64,000 nt of DNA from an uncultured Schlesneria sp. (GTDB lineage Bacteria; Planctomycetota; Planctomycetia; Planctomycetales; Planctomycetaceae), in assembly GCA_903899985.1 (NCBI GenBank), contig CAIULL010000076.1:1-64000 (forward strand), given 5' to 3'. The position numbers were made by a program, and so were the translations under genes. Below, piece after piece: positions 1-8,339 of the stretch (positions are counted from its first letter, which is position 1; the number at the start of each line of letters is the position of its first letter). A model generated the notes under the pieces. It saw nothing but the letters and a program-made list of their open reading frames with translations. It was not told the origin of the DNA and made no database searches.

Positions 1-691
1 CCAGTCGCTGGGCATATTCAAAACTCTCTTGAGCTCGCGACAGGTTTTCTTCCGCCAGCTTGATCTTGCCGTCAAGATCGTTTTTCTGTTGAACCAGGTC
101 TCCTTCCGTGAACTTCTTCAAATCAATCTCGGCCAACCTTAATTTCAACTTGGCCGCTTCGAGATCACTTTCATTCTGAGCTTCTTGAATCTTCAGGTCT
201 TCCTTACCCTGCTCAAAAGCCGCTTTCGCTTTTTCAACAAGGATTTCCTGCTGTGTTTCTTTGTCACTCAGTGCCGAGGAATCGAGTTCACAGACCAGAT
301 CCCCCTCTTTTACGTTTGTTCCTTCCGGGACGATCATGATAATCGTCGTCGAACCTTCGACCTTACTTGTCAGAACGGCGTTCTTCATACTGTCGAGAGT
401 CCCCTTCTCGACGACCGTAATCTGAAACGTCCCCTTCTTCGCCGTCTCGATCACCAGACCCTCCGTCTGATCCGGAGTCCGCGTCATTGATGCGGCGAGC
501 TGAGACCAGGCGAATCTCACTTGGGGCCAGCCGAGCACGCCCGCGACCGCCAGCCCCGCCAGCAGCAGACCGCGATTCCAGTTCCGGCTTGGTTTCCCGA
601 GCTGGCGCGGATGCTCCGATGCGGACGATTCCGGGGTGAATGCTCCGTTTGGAGCGGGATTTTGCTTCTGCGGGTTCAGGTGGGATGTCAT
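1..691 (-). CDS. HlyD-like efflux adaptor (membrane fusion protein), 3' end outside window
   Basis: Periplasmic adaptor that would join an inner-membrane transporter to the TolC-like protein encoded just upstream. Translating the minus strand from ATG at 691 gives one open frame to the window edge (about 230 residues). It shows a Pro-rich cytoplasmic N-terminus, one membrane anchor (GLLLAGLAVAGVLGW, near residues 45-60), a barrel-sandwich half with the signature GTLDSMKNAVL followed by VPEGTNVKEGDLVCEL, then a charged heptad-like helical hairpin (KAKAAFEQGKEDLKIQEAQ onwards). The ATG at 691 is the last one upstream of the anchor, so the start cannot be much further downstream. It overlaps the end of the TolC-like frame by 329 nt. 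The transporter gene is presumably next, outside the window. Confidence 0.8.
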   Translation of the reverse strand, partial: MTSHLNPQKQNPAPNGAFTPESSASEHPRQLGKPSRNWNRGLLLAGLAVAGVLGWPQVRFAWSQLAASMTRTPDQTEGLVIETAKKGTFQITVVEKGTLDSMKNAVLTSKVEGSTTIIMIVPEGTNVKEGDLVCELDSSALSDKETQQEILVEKAKAAFEQGKEDLKIQEAQNESDLEAAKLKLRLAEIDLKKFTEGDLVQQKNDLDGKIKLAEENLSRAQESFEYAQRL

Positions 692-3521
692 TGGCAGGTC
701 CGTTCTGGTAGGACGACGAATCGTTGCCGCCGAGGCTCTGGTACAAAGGATCAATCCAGATGCCCCGCTCGTCAATCTGCATGATATCCATATCGCGGTA
801 AATGTTAATCCTATTTCGCTCGTAGGAGACCCAATAATTGATCAAATTGTTTTGGGCAGTCAATAGCGAACCCAAGGCATTGATCAGGTTAAGACCTTCC
901 TGCTGACCCAGGTTTGTCGTTCCCGCTTGACCAGCAACCTGTAGTTTCGGATTCAGATTGTTGGCAACGTTAATATCATACTGAAGCGCTGCTTGGCGCA
1001 GAAATTTCCGTGTAAGCTCAAAATTCTGCTGATTCAACTTTAATTGCCGCCAACTGGTCCGAATATCGTATTTAACCTGATCTTCAAGCAACATGTACGC
1101 ACGACGCGCCTGCTGATAGCTGACGATCGCCGTTCGATAGGCATTTCGGACTTGTACCTGATCGAGCGGTGCGGTCATCTGTAACCCGACTTGAAAAGTG
1201 CTGCTCGCTTTGTTGAAGTCGAGCGGGTGGCTCCCGCCGGGGACCGTATTCAAACTTCCCTGGCCGACGACGTTGACAATCGCTTCAAGACGGTTCGCAG
1301 CGACTTCCATATTCCGCCGTAAATCCATCACCTTGGCTTTGGCATTCATCAGATCCAGTCGATGTTCCAGCGCTTGTTCAACCGCTTCTTCCAGCGTCAT
1401 GTCGAATTTTTGCAGCGTAATGAGTTCCGATCGAAGACCCGTTTGTATCACGCGCATATTCTGTATCACCAATAACAGTTCTTCGCGATTGTCCTTGATG
1501 GCACCCAGGATGGCGCTTCGCTCGTTCTGCGTGAGATTGGGCTTTTTTAATAACTCGACCCATTCGTCGACCTGGCGAGCAACCTCGTCAAAAGTGCTTT
1601 GAACGTTGGCGAAAATCAGGCGGTCGCGTTGGAATGCCGATTCCACCACTTCCTTAGATTCGTCCCATAACAACATTGACAACCTGTTTGGCATATTGGC
1701 TTCAACGCGTCGGAAGTCATCTTTGAGGATTTCGATCCCATCCTTGCGCAATCCGTCAACCATGGTGGCAAACCGATCAACGAGAAATCTCAGCTCTTCC
1801 ATTTTCGGAGCCGCATCGTCGGGGCGAGAAATCGCCTTGACCATATTGAGGGCTCCCTTTTCCGCCGCAATCAGTTTCGGGTCTGTCAATTCAAACGGCT
1901 TCAGCATCGTCCGATCGATGGTAATTTGCATGTCAATCGGAAGACCAAGAAAGAACTTGAATTGGTCGATTTCATCGTCGTAAGCCAGCTTCAATCGTCG
2001 TTCGTTCAATTCTTGAGTCGTCAATGCTGTTGAAACCTGCAAATAATTCAGCGTCGTGACACCGACCCGCAATTGTTCGAATAATTCGACGATTGCAGCC
2101 TGATAGTCGGGGTTGTCGCTGACCGCGAGCAGTTGCTCCCGTTCACGCTCCGACATAGGCTCGGGATCCTTCCACCGAAGGCGCCGTCCTTGAGGCGAAT
2201 AGTCGATTTTGTTTGCGACGGTGCCAGGAAACTTAATATCATCTGGTACAGCACCTTGCGGCAGTCGACGATACGGTGTCTGAGCGACAAGCTCTTCCAG
2301 CCGGGCGGCCTGAATGCGATATAACTCCACGTTTTCGTGCTGATTCAAAACCTGCTGCAACTGGTATAACAGACCGTAATATCCCGCTGGGGCCGGCCCA
2401 TTTGCCGCCGTCGACCCCACTGTGCTACCGGCCGCAATCGAAACGTTTGCGTTTGTACTGATCACTGCAGGATTTGTGACCGATGCTCCGGAACCTGCTG
2501 TAATCGCCTGGGGTGAACTGACCGAACCACCCCCGGTGTTGACGACTGTATCGGCAAAGAACAGCTTGCGATAACGCGCCAGCGTTCGGACGTCGTAAAG
2601 GACTTTACGTTCGCTGAAGGTCAGGTTTTCCAGGAAAAACTTCCTGCCGGCACCAGACAGTAATGGCTGAACCAGTGAGTAAGACAACAGCGATTGAGAC
2701 GTTGTCTGCTGAGACCCGCCAGAAAACAGCCACAATGTGTTATTCGCAATCCCGACGATCCACTGACCGCCCGTCGGCAGGATCTGACTCACCCCTGCGG
2801 TCGTATTAAAGGCGTATCCGTTGTTCGTTCCCGGAACCGCCGAAGTGTTCAAAATCCCCGTTGGTACCGTCGTCCCCGGCAGGGCTGCCGACGGCGCTAC
2901 GGGTGCCCTGCCAAACAGAAACCGAGCCTGGAACTGGAACTGATCCAGTGACAGTTGTAAGGCCGACTCGAACAGGCTTTCAATTTGTGTCTGGTAATCG
3001 CGGCTGTGAATACTGGCCAGTTCTATCGTCTGTGCGAGTGTCAGGTTATCTATCGTCGGGACCATGCGAGTCGTATCCCCTGTCGGCAGCGCCGCGGGAT
3101 CGGACCCATACGTCAAACCATCCGACATCGTGTAACTGTCATGAAACGTGTCAGGAGCGAGTCCAAACTGCTCGAGCCATTGCGGATTTTCCACGGTCAT
3201 GTTCTGGCCGAATGTGTGCCAGCTTTTGTAACCCCGCATTCCGTTCACCCACTGCATATATTGAGCAGCAGACGGGTCATCCGGAGGCAGCGGAGGTTTA
3301 TCCCTGTCATCGGGGTCATAGAATCGGCTTCGCGGATCAGGCTCGACCGATGTGCGTGGTAATACCCAGAGAGGGTTAAATTGTTTCTGGCTCAGCAGAT
3401 TATACCCGTCGAAGTCGGCCTGGCTTCGCCAGAAACTCCGCGAACAGCCACTGCACAACATCCCGGTGCATAAGGCAAAAACCAGCAAAGAACGTCCAGT
3501 CGGAACCGAGTCGTTTCTCAT
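363..3521 (-). CDS. TolC-family outer-membrane efflux lipoprotein, unusually long
   Basis: Outer-membrane channel component of a tripartite export system. The N-terminus has a basic start, a hydrophobic stretch and a lipobox-like LCSGC around residue 26, suggesting a lipoprotein. Two TolC-type helical repeats are visible: SLLSYSLVQPLLSGAGRKF with following helices, and the C-terminal half with FDMTLEEAVEQALEHRLDLMNAK and FQVGLQMTAPLDQVQVRNAYR, typical of OEP family proteins. At 1052 aa it is about twice the usual length; the excess is an N-terminal extension, a low-complexity Ala/Thr/Ser linker near residues 330-380 and a roughly 100-residue Arg/Ser/Gly-rich tail that lies over the HlyD-like frame. 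The start overlaps the MarR stop as ATGA (4 nt), so the two are translationally coupled. Confidence 0.85.
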   Translation of the reverse strand: MRNDSVPTGRSLLVFALCTGMLCSGCSRSFWRSQADFDGYNLLSQKQFNPLWVLPRTSVEPDPRSRFYDPDDRDKPPLPPDDPSAAQYMQWVNGMRGYKSWHTFGQNMTVENPQWLEQFGLAPDTFHDSYTMSDGLTYGSDPAALPTGDTTRMVPTIDNLTLAQTIELASIHSRDYQTQIESLFESALQLSLDQFQFQARFLFGRAPVAPSAALPGTTVPTGILNTSAVPGTNNGYAFNTTAGVSQILPTGGQWIVGIANNTLWLFSGGSQQTTSQSLLSYSLVQPLLSGAGRKFFLENLTFSERKVLYDVRTLARYRKLFFADTVVNTGGGSVSSPQAITAGSGASVTNPAVISTNANVSIAAGSTVGSTAANGPAPAGYYGLLYQLQQVLNQHENVELYRIQAARLEELVAQTPYRRLPQGAVPDDIKFPGTVANKIDYSPQGRRLRWKDPEPMSEREREQLLAVSDNPDYQAAIVELFEQLRVGVTTLNYLQVSTALTTQELNERRLKLAYDDEIDQFKFFLGLPIDMQITIDRTMLKPFELTDPKLIAAEKGALNMVKAISRPDDAAPKMEELRFLVDRFATMVDGLRKDGIEILKDDFRRVEANMPNRLSMLLWDESKEVVESAFQRDRLIFANVQSTFDEVARQVDEWVELLKKPNLTQNERSAILGAIKDNREELLLVIQNMRVIQTGLRSELITLQKFDMTLEEAVEQALEHRLDLMNAKAKVMDLRRNMEVAANRLEAIVNVVGQGSLNTVPGGSHPLDFNKASSTFQVGLQMTAPLDQVQVRNAYRTAIVSYQQARRAYMLLEDQVKYDIRTSWRQLKLNQQNFELTRKFLRQAALQYDINVANNLNPKLQVAGQAGTTNLGQQEGLNLINALGSLLTAQNNLINYWVSYERNRINIYRDMDIMQIDERGIWIDPLYQSLGGNDSSSYQNGPANDIPPEPAEAKSRSKRSIHPGIVRIGASAPARETKPELESRSAAGGAGGRGRARLAPSEIRLVSARRINDADSGSDGGSGDRDGEEGDVSDYGRREGDSRQYEERRSDK

Positions 3522-4177
3522 GCCACTTCCTTTTCCGCAGATTCCGAATTTGCATGAACGCTGAGAGCGAGAAGCATTTGCTGCAACGCAAATTGAGGCG
3601 AACCCGGATTGTCGATCGGATCTTCGCTGTGAAACATCACTGTTGTTGAAGCTTGACTGTCCGCTGATCCATCTGCGTTCCTGCTCGTGACAAACGCCTT
3701 CTGACTATAGGACTTCGATTTCAAAATCTGGCCAAGCTGATTCAACAGCGAGATCAATTGTCTGGAATCCGCCACGGACATCCCCTGGAATAATTGAGCC
3801 GTCCATCGTGAACGCTGTTCCTCGATATCGTCCAAGGCCAAGCGACCGCGATCACTGATCAAAAGCACTCGTTTTCGCCGATCTGCTTCGCTTCGCGATC
3901 GATCGACCAATCGGTCCCGTTGCATTCGCTCGATCAAAGTGCTGACGTTCGATTCCGATTGCGCAAGTCGTTCAGCAAGTTCGGCTTGCGATAAACCATG
4001 ATTGCCGGCTGACGCCAAAGTCTGCAGGACCGTATAACGACCGTCGTTCAGATCAAACTCTGCCAACCATTCGTTGAAGCGCACTCGAACGATCTGCGAG
4101 ACCCGTAACACGGTATCCAGCAGCGTGGCAAAATTCGCGAGGGATTTCTCGGTCAGCGCAGGTTCGGCCAGGTCCAT
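3518..4177 (-). CDS. MarR-family transcriptional regulator
   Basis: Winged-helix regulator, first gene of the efflux operon and probably its local repressor (inference from position). The core reads LNDGRYTVLQTLA, then SQAELAERLAQSESNVSTLIERMQRDRLVDR (recognition helix region) and the wing SEADRRKRVLLIS, as in MarR/SlyA proteins. The protein is 219 aa against about 140-160 for typical MarR; the extra 60 residues are a polar C-terminal tail with no recognised domain. A TTG lies just before the chosen ATG at 4177, but the ATG is preceded by a strong GAGGAGG five bases upstream, which decides the start. Confidence 0.9.
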   Translation of the reverse strand: MDLAEPALTEKSLANFATLLDTVLRVSQIVRVRFNEWLAEFDLNDGRYTVLQTLASAGNHGLSQAELAERLAQSESNVSTLIERMQRDRLVDRSRSEADRRKRVLLISDRGRLALDDIEEQRSRWTAQLFQGMSVADSRQLISLLNQLGQILKSKSYSQKAFVTSRNADGSADSQASTTVMFHSEDPIDNPGSPQFALQQMLLALSVHANSESAEKEVA

Positions 4178-4635
4178 CAAGTCCTCCTCAAAGTCACGAT
4201 CATGCGGTCGATCTCAATCGATGGGCATCTCAGTGGAATCTGCCCTGGGGCGATCAGGCCGGCGCAATCCTTGACCCCAATTTCCACGTACTGAGTTGCC
4301 GTATCTCAATGATTCGTCCCGAATTCGTTCGCATCTGAAGGAATTTTCGGAATGACCCGAAGAATTCAGCTAAGGCGCAAAGCCTGCCTGGTCGTCAGCC
4401 TCGACGTCGCATCATGAACTGCAGGCAAATCTGGTCGGTCGTAACCAAAACAATGGCGATTCGCGAATCGGCAATTTTTGCCGGTCAAACTGCCGATAAA
4501 GGGGACACAAATTGATCTCGAGCATAATTAACTTGTGATCTGAGCGCGACGCGCGTAGCATTCTTCATAACAGCAAACAGCTTTCGCATTTGACGAAATG
4601 GCTGTCGGCATCTCAATTTGCAGGACAACAATCCC
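4178..4635. other. Divergent intergenic region between marR-like gene and duplicated small gene
   Basis: About 460 bp without a convincing gene. It must hold the promoters of both the leftward efflux operon and the rightward small gene. The last 125 bp (about 4510-4635) are similar to the segment before the second small gene (about 4860-4974), showing that the duplication carried its 5' region. I could not pick a convincing operator palindrome for the MarR protein by eye. Confidence 0.5.
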
Positions 4636-4821
4636 ATGAGTGAATTAACGCATCTGGAACTGAACGATCGCCAGCGCGAATTACTTCTGCGTGGTTTGCG
4701 ATATGTTCGCAGCAGCCGAATGCTCGAAATCCGCGAAACGCCAGATAAAGATGAGGAAGAACGGGCCAGTGAATTGACGGAAATTCGCCATCTTGTCGCC
4801 ATGCTCGAGCCAAGTGCCTGA
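4636..4821 (+). CDS. Small conserved protein, copy 1 of a tandem duplication
   Basis: Function not recognised. The 61-aa product starts MSELTHLEL, has a basic helical middle (DRQRELLLRGLRYVRSSRM) and an acidic Glu-rich segment before EIRHLVAML; it is predicted helical and soluble with no signal peptide. ATG at 4636 is chosen rather than the upstream TTG at 4618 because the next gene starts at the homologous ATG. It is about 85 percent identical over the first 40 residues to the product of the next gene. Confidence 0.7.
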   Translation: MSELTHLELNDRQRELLLRGLRYVRSSRMLEIRETPDKDEEERASELTEIRHLVAMLEPSA

Positions 4822-4974
4822 GCCCTGTTCACGGGGAACCTCGCACGGACGGATTTGCGACAAAATAAACTTGAGATCCGAACACGGCCCGAGTAGCATT
4901 CTCGCTTGTGGAAAACAGCTTTCCTAAATCGACGAAAAATCCCTGGCACCTCGGTTTGCAGGACAAAAGTACTT

Positions 4975-5181
4975 ATGAGTGAATTAACGCATCTGGAGCT
5001 GTCGGATCGCCAGCGTGAATTACTTTTACGCGGTTTGCGATATGTCCGCAGCAGCCGCATGCTCGAAATCCGCGATACTCCTGACGCGAGCGCGGAAGAA
5101 CGAACCAATGAACTGGCCGAAATTCGTCATCTCGTCGCCATGCTCGACCAGAAGGCCGGAGCAACAGCGGCAGTTGGCTGA
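4975..5181 (+). CDS. Small conserved protein, copy 2 of a tandem duplication
   Basis: Paralogue of the preceding gene, 68 aa, starting MSELTHLELSD and sharing RQRELLLRGLRYVRSSRMLEIR and EIRHLVAML. It differs mostly in the acidic linker and has a longer C-terminus (DQKAGATAAVG). Conserved protein sequence with many synonymous DNA changes between the copies suggests both are or were under selection. The offset between copies is 339 bp and includes about 110 bp of upstream DNA. Function unknown. Confidence 0.7.
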   Translation: MSELTHLELSDRQRELLLRGLRYVRSSRMLEIRDTPDASAEERTNELAEIRHLVAMLDQKAGATAAVG

Positions 5182-5319
5182 TGACCTGCAAAACTCCGTT
5201 AGGAACAATTCGAGTCCGAAGGCGTAGACGCTTTTCAATTCGTTGTCGGTTCGTTTTTGAAACTGGCGACTGATACAGGTGCCGTGTATGACCGAAGACG
5301 ATCATACGTGGCATGTACT

Positions 5320-5508
5320 CGTTTAACCGCGCCTCGCAGAGAAGCGAGTCAATCGGCGGCGATGACAAGCCCGAGGCGTCATTGTTGGTTGGACGATTGC
5401 GGCGGCCTTTTCGGTTATCTCGACCTGGTAATCAGACTCATTGCTCTGCAACGTTCAAAGAAATCGGCTGAACGCCGATCCCCCTGCGCCGCTGGCTACG
5501 GGTTAAAC
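5320..5508 (+). repeat. Dispersed repeat family B, rearranged copy
   Basis: Bases 5320-5402 (GTTTAACCGCGCCTC, GAAGCGAGTCAATCGGCG, CCGAGGCGTCATTG) match 45476-45550, and 5453-5508 (ATCGGCTGAACGCCGATCC, CGCCGCTGGCTACGGGTTAA) match 45403-45458, in swapped order as expected if the unit came from a tandem array. The 410-bp gap 5182-5591 holds this repeat and nothing else that I recognise. Confidence 0.75.
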
Positions 5509-5591
5509 AACCCAGCTCCGCGCACTCGTCCCACATCGAACCCCGACTTCCGAATATGCCACTCGGCCCCCAAATCCTCTGTCTGATTGGT

Positions 5592-5927
5592 TCAGGCGTG
5601 CATCGACGTGGGCGTGAGGTCCAATGCACGGACGACCGATTGCCAGCATCGAACGACATACTCGACGTTTTCCTGGTCCGTCGCCGAGGGATGTTTCATT
5701 TGGTAGCGTGTTGAAAAGTTGGCGGAACCACACTCCTGGTTTTGTAATTCGGCGTTTCTCACCTGCAAAAAGTCACGATCTCGGCCGACGACAAACGCCC
5801 AGAGTGCCAAGTTTTCGTCGAGGATCAAGTCGACACCAGCGGCATTCCCGCCATACATGAGTGGGCGTTTGAAAATATGCCCGATATGTTGGACCAGGTG
5901 CTGTGCAATTTCTTCCGGCGTTCTCAT
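5592..5927 (-). CDS. Small hypothetical protein
   Basis: Function not recognised. The 111-aa product begins MRTPEEIAQHLVQHIGHIF, continues with a hydrophobic beta-like segment (LILDENLALWAFVVGRDRDF) and ends with a helix (DQENVEYVVRCWQSVVRAL). ATG at 5927 is preceded by AGGGGAG at good spacing; the open frame extends further upstream but that part has the composition of a non-coding frame. Start and ribosome site make it a likely real, soluble protein. Confidence 0.6.
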   Translation of the reverse strand: MRTPEEIAQHLVQHIGHIFKRPLMYGGNAAGVDLILDENLALWAFVVGRDRDFLQVRNAELQNQECGSANFSTRYQMKHPSATDQENVEYVVRCWQSVVRALDLTPTSMHA

Positions 5928-6009
5928 GCGCTCCCCTGACAAGGACGCTCCAATAGCGATTCTCTTGCATCGGAAATGTATTAGAGCCAGCCCACTCCTC
6001 CAATATTCT

Positions 6010-8118
6010 TTATTCCTCTTCAGCATGCATCTGCGAATTCGCAATGATCTTGTGCTGTTCATTCGGAGGGACCTGCTCGTAATGGCTGAACTCCATCGAG
6101 TACGAACCCTGGCCACCGGTCATACTCGACAGCGAGCGTGCGTAAGTCATCAGTTCTGCCATCGGAGCCCGCGCATGAACAACCTGCATCCCGCCAGGCA
6201 ATGAATCCATCCCCTCCATCCGACCACGGCGAGTGTTCAAATCGCTGGTAATGTCTCCCAGTTTCTCGCCCGGAACGGTAATTTCCAGATGCATCACGGG
6301 TTCAAGCAGTGTCGGTCTGGCTTGCTTGAAGACATCCCGAAAACAGTTGCTGCCTGCCGTACGAAAGGCGGCTTCATTACTGTCGACCGGATGATCCTTA
6401 CCAAAAAAGAGTGCCACCGCGATGTCCTGCACCTGGTACCCAGCGAGAACACCTCGCTCCATTCGTTCACGAATCCCCTTTTCCACCGCCGGGATGAATT
6501 GATTCGGAACCGAACCCCCCGTCACACAATCCAGAAACGCAAAATTCAGCTCAGGATCGTAGGTGTGTTCTCGCAGGCTTTCGAAACGCTCGCGAGTGAA
6601 ATATTTCTCCGGGTCGAGTTCCTGTGGCAGCGCATAGACCCGCAAGTGAACCTCCGCGAACTGTCCCGAACCACCCGACTGTTTTTTATGCCGGTAAGAA
6701 CCTTCGGCTCGACCTGCAATCGTTTCGCGATAGGGCACCTTTGGCGCGTGTGTCACCACGTCGACTTTGTCCCGTTTGTGAAGTCGTTCCTGCACGATCT
6801 GCAGGTGCAGGTCACTCATCCCGCGCATGACCATCTCGTGCGTTTGCGGATCGCGAGTAATACAGAACGTCGGGTCTTCTTCTTCGATTTTGTGTAAGGC
6901 ACCGGAAATCTTCTGCTGGTCCGAACGGCTTTTCGGCTCAACAGCCAGTCCGATCATCGGCCGGGGAAATTCCAGCCTTGGCATTGTGATACTCCAGTCA
7001 CCATTGACCAGCGTGTCGCCAACCTGAAATTCGTCGATCTTTGCCACGACAACCAGGTCACCCGCATGAGCCTCATCCACCGCTTCGACCTGACCGCCCT
7101 GAACGTCCAGCAACTGATGAATCTTGATTCCTCGCCCCGTCCGCATGTCGCGAACCGTCGAATCCTTTGTCATTTTTCCGGAAAGGACTCGAATGAAACT
7201 CATCTTCGAAACAAACGGATCGATCCGGGTCTTGAAGACCTGTCCGACAAATGGGGCGTCTTCCGTCGAACTCACCTCGATCTCCTGGCCCGATTCTCCC
7301 GTCGCATGTCGGACAAGCTCGCCCGGCGCGAGCGCGAAGTCGGCCACGGCATCCATCAACTCTTTAACGCCGATGCCAGACTTCGCACAAACACAGACAA
7401 TCGGAATTAAGGCTCCCGATCCAATCGCCTTATTGACCCCGCCCAGGACTTCATCTGCGGTCAGCTCTTTTCCATCCAGATATCGTTCCATCAATTCATC
7501 GTCAGTCTCGGCAATAATGTCCATCACTGCCGAACCATAAGCTGCCGGATCGACGACGGATCCATTCTGTCCCGCATGTGACGAGAGAGTACTTTTCACG
7601 GCATGGAACCTCGCTCCAGCGCCGCAAGGGACGTTAATCGGAACGCACTGGGGACCGAACGATTCCCGAATCGATTCAATCAGCTCGGCGAAGTTGACGT
7701 TTTCGTGATCGAGTTTATTAATCGCGATAAATCGAGCGAGATGAGCTTTTCCCGCCAGCTCGAATGTGCGACGAGTATTCGCTTCGATCCCGGCTGCGGC
7801 GTTAATCGTGACAATCGCCGTTTCAGCGGCGCAGACGGCGCTGATCACCTGTCCCACAAAATCAGGATAGCCGGGCGTGTCGATCACATTCACGCGCAGC
7901 CCGCGGTGCTCGAAATGGACCATTGCGGATGAGATCGAAAAATGGTGTTGACGAGCCTCGTCATCGGTGTCGAGTTGACTGGTCCCCTCATCAACCGATC
8001 CTGCTCGTGACCCGATACCCGACTTGAAGAGCATCTGATCTGCCAGAGTCGTCTTCCCGACGGCTCCATGACCAACAAGAACAATGTTACGAATTTGCTC
8101 CGATTTGAACTTGGACAT
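6010..8118 (-). CDS. Elongation factor G-like GTPase (EF-G paralogue)
   Basis: Translational GTPase of the EF-G/EF-G2 group, 702 aa. G motifs are clear: G1 GHGAVGKTT, G3 DTPGYPDF, G4 NKLD; later come domain II (FVSKMSFIRVLSGKM), domain III (DPTFCITRDPQTHEMVMRGMSDLHLQI), domain IV with an extra segment (PQELDPEKYFTRERFESLREH written in part) and the domain V region RRGRMEGMDSLPGG. It lacks the neighbours rpsL, rpsG and tuf expected beside the housekeeping fusA, so it is probably the second EF-G type; whether it translocates, recycles ribosomes or does something else cannot be read. Start ATG 8118 (MSKFKSEQIRNIVLVG) fits the family; the upstream open extension looks non-coding. Confidence 0.85.
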   Translation of the reverse strand: MSKFKSEQIRNIVLVGHGAVGKTTLADQMLFKSGIGSRAGSVDEGTSQLDTDDEARQHHFSISSAMVHFEHRGLRVNVIDTPGYPDFVGQVISAVCAAETAIVTINAAAGIEANTRRTFELAGKAHLARFIAINKLDHENVNFAELIESIRESFGPQCVPINVPCGAGARFHAVKSTLSSHAGQNGSVVDPAAYGSAVMDIIAETDDELMERYLDGKELTADEVLGGVNKAIGSGALIPIVCVCAKSGIGVKELMDAVADFALAPGELVRHATGESGQEIEVSSTEDAPFVGQVFKTRIDPFVSKMSFIRVLSGKMTKDSTVRDMRTGRGIKIHQLLDVQGGQVEAVDEAHAGDLVVVAKIDEFQVGDTLVNGDWSITMPRLEFPRPMIGLAVEPKSRSDQQKISGALHKIEEEDPTFCITRDPQTHEMVMRGMSDLHLQIVQERLHKRDKVDVVTHAPKVPYRETIAGRAEGSYRHKKQSGGSGQFAEVHLRVYALPQELDPEKYFTRERFESLREHTYDPELNFAFLDCVTGGSVPNQFIPAVEKGIRERMERGVLAGYQVQDIAVALFFGKDHPVDSNEAAFRTAGSNCFRDVFKQARPTLLEPVMHLEITVPGEKLGDITSDLNTRRGRMEGMDSLPGGMQVVHARAPMAELMTYARSLSSMTGGQGSYSMEFSHYEQVPPNEQHKIIANSQMHAEEE

Positions 8119-8339
8119 GAGAACCCCTTTGTCGATTGACGGAATCGCTGTCGAACAAAAGAAAGGACGTGGCCAATATTCTGGCTCGTCGGAACCAGGA
8201 TTTCCAGACCATGTTCGTTTCTTCCATCCAAAGGCCACGACCGAAATCGAAAAAACGATTCGCGATTTGACTTATTCTCCTCGGAGTGTGAAGTCATCTC
8301 AGGAGCTCAGATGGTTCCGGTGAAACTGCTCGACTGAGA

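Noticed and set aside
4485-5108. A 207-codon minus-strand frame with an internal repeat (VSRISSMRLLRTYRKPRKSN-type segment occurring twice)
   Set aside because: It is the antisense shadow of the duplicated small genes; the internal repeat only mirrors the tandem duplication, and the composition (Arg/Ser-rich) is typical of a reverse shadow.
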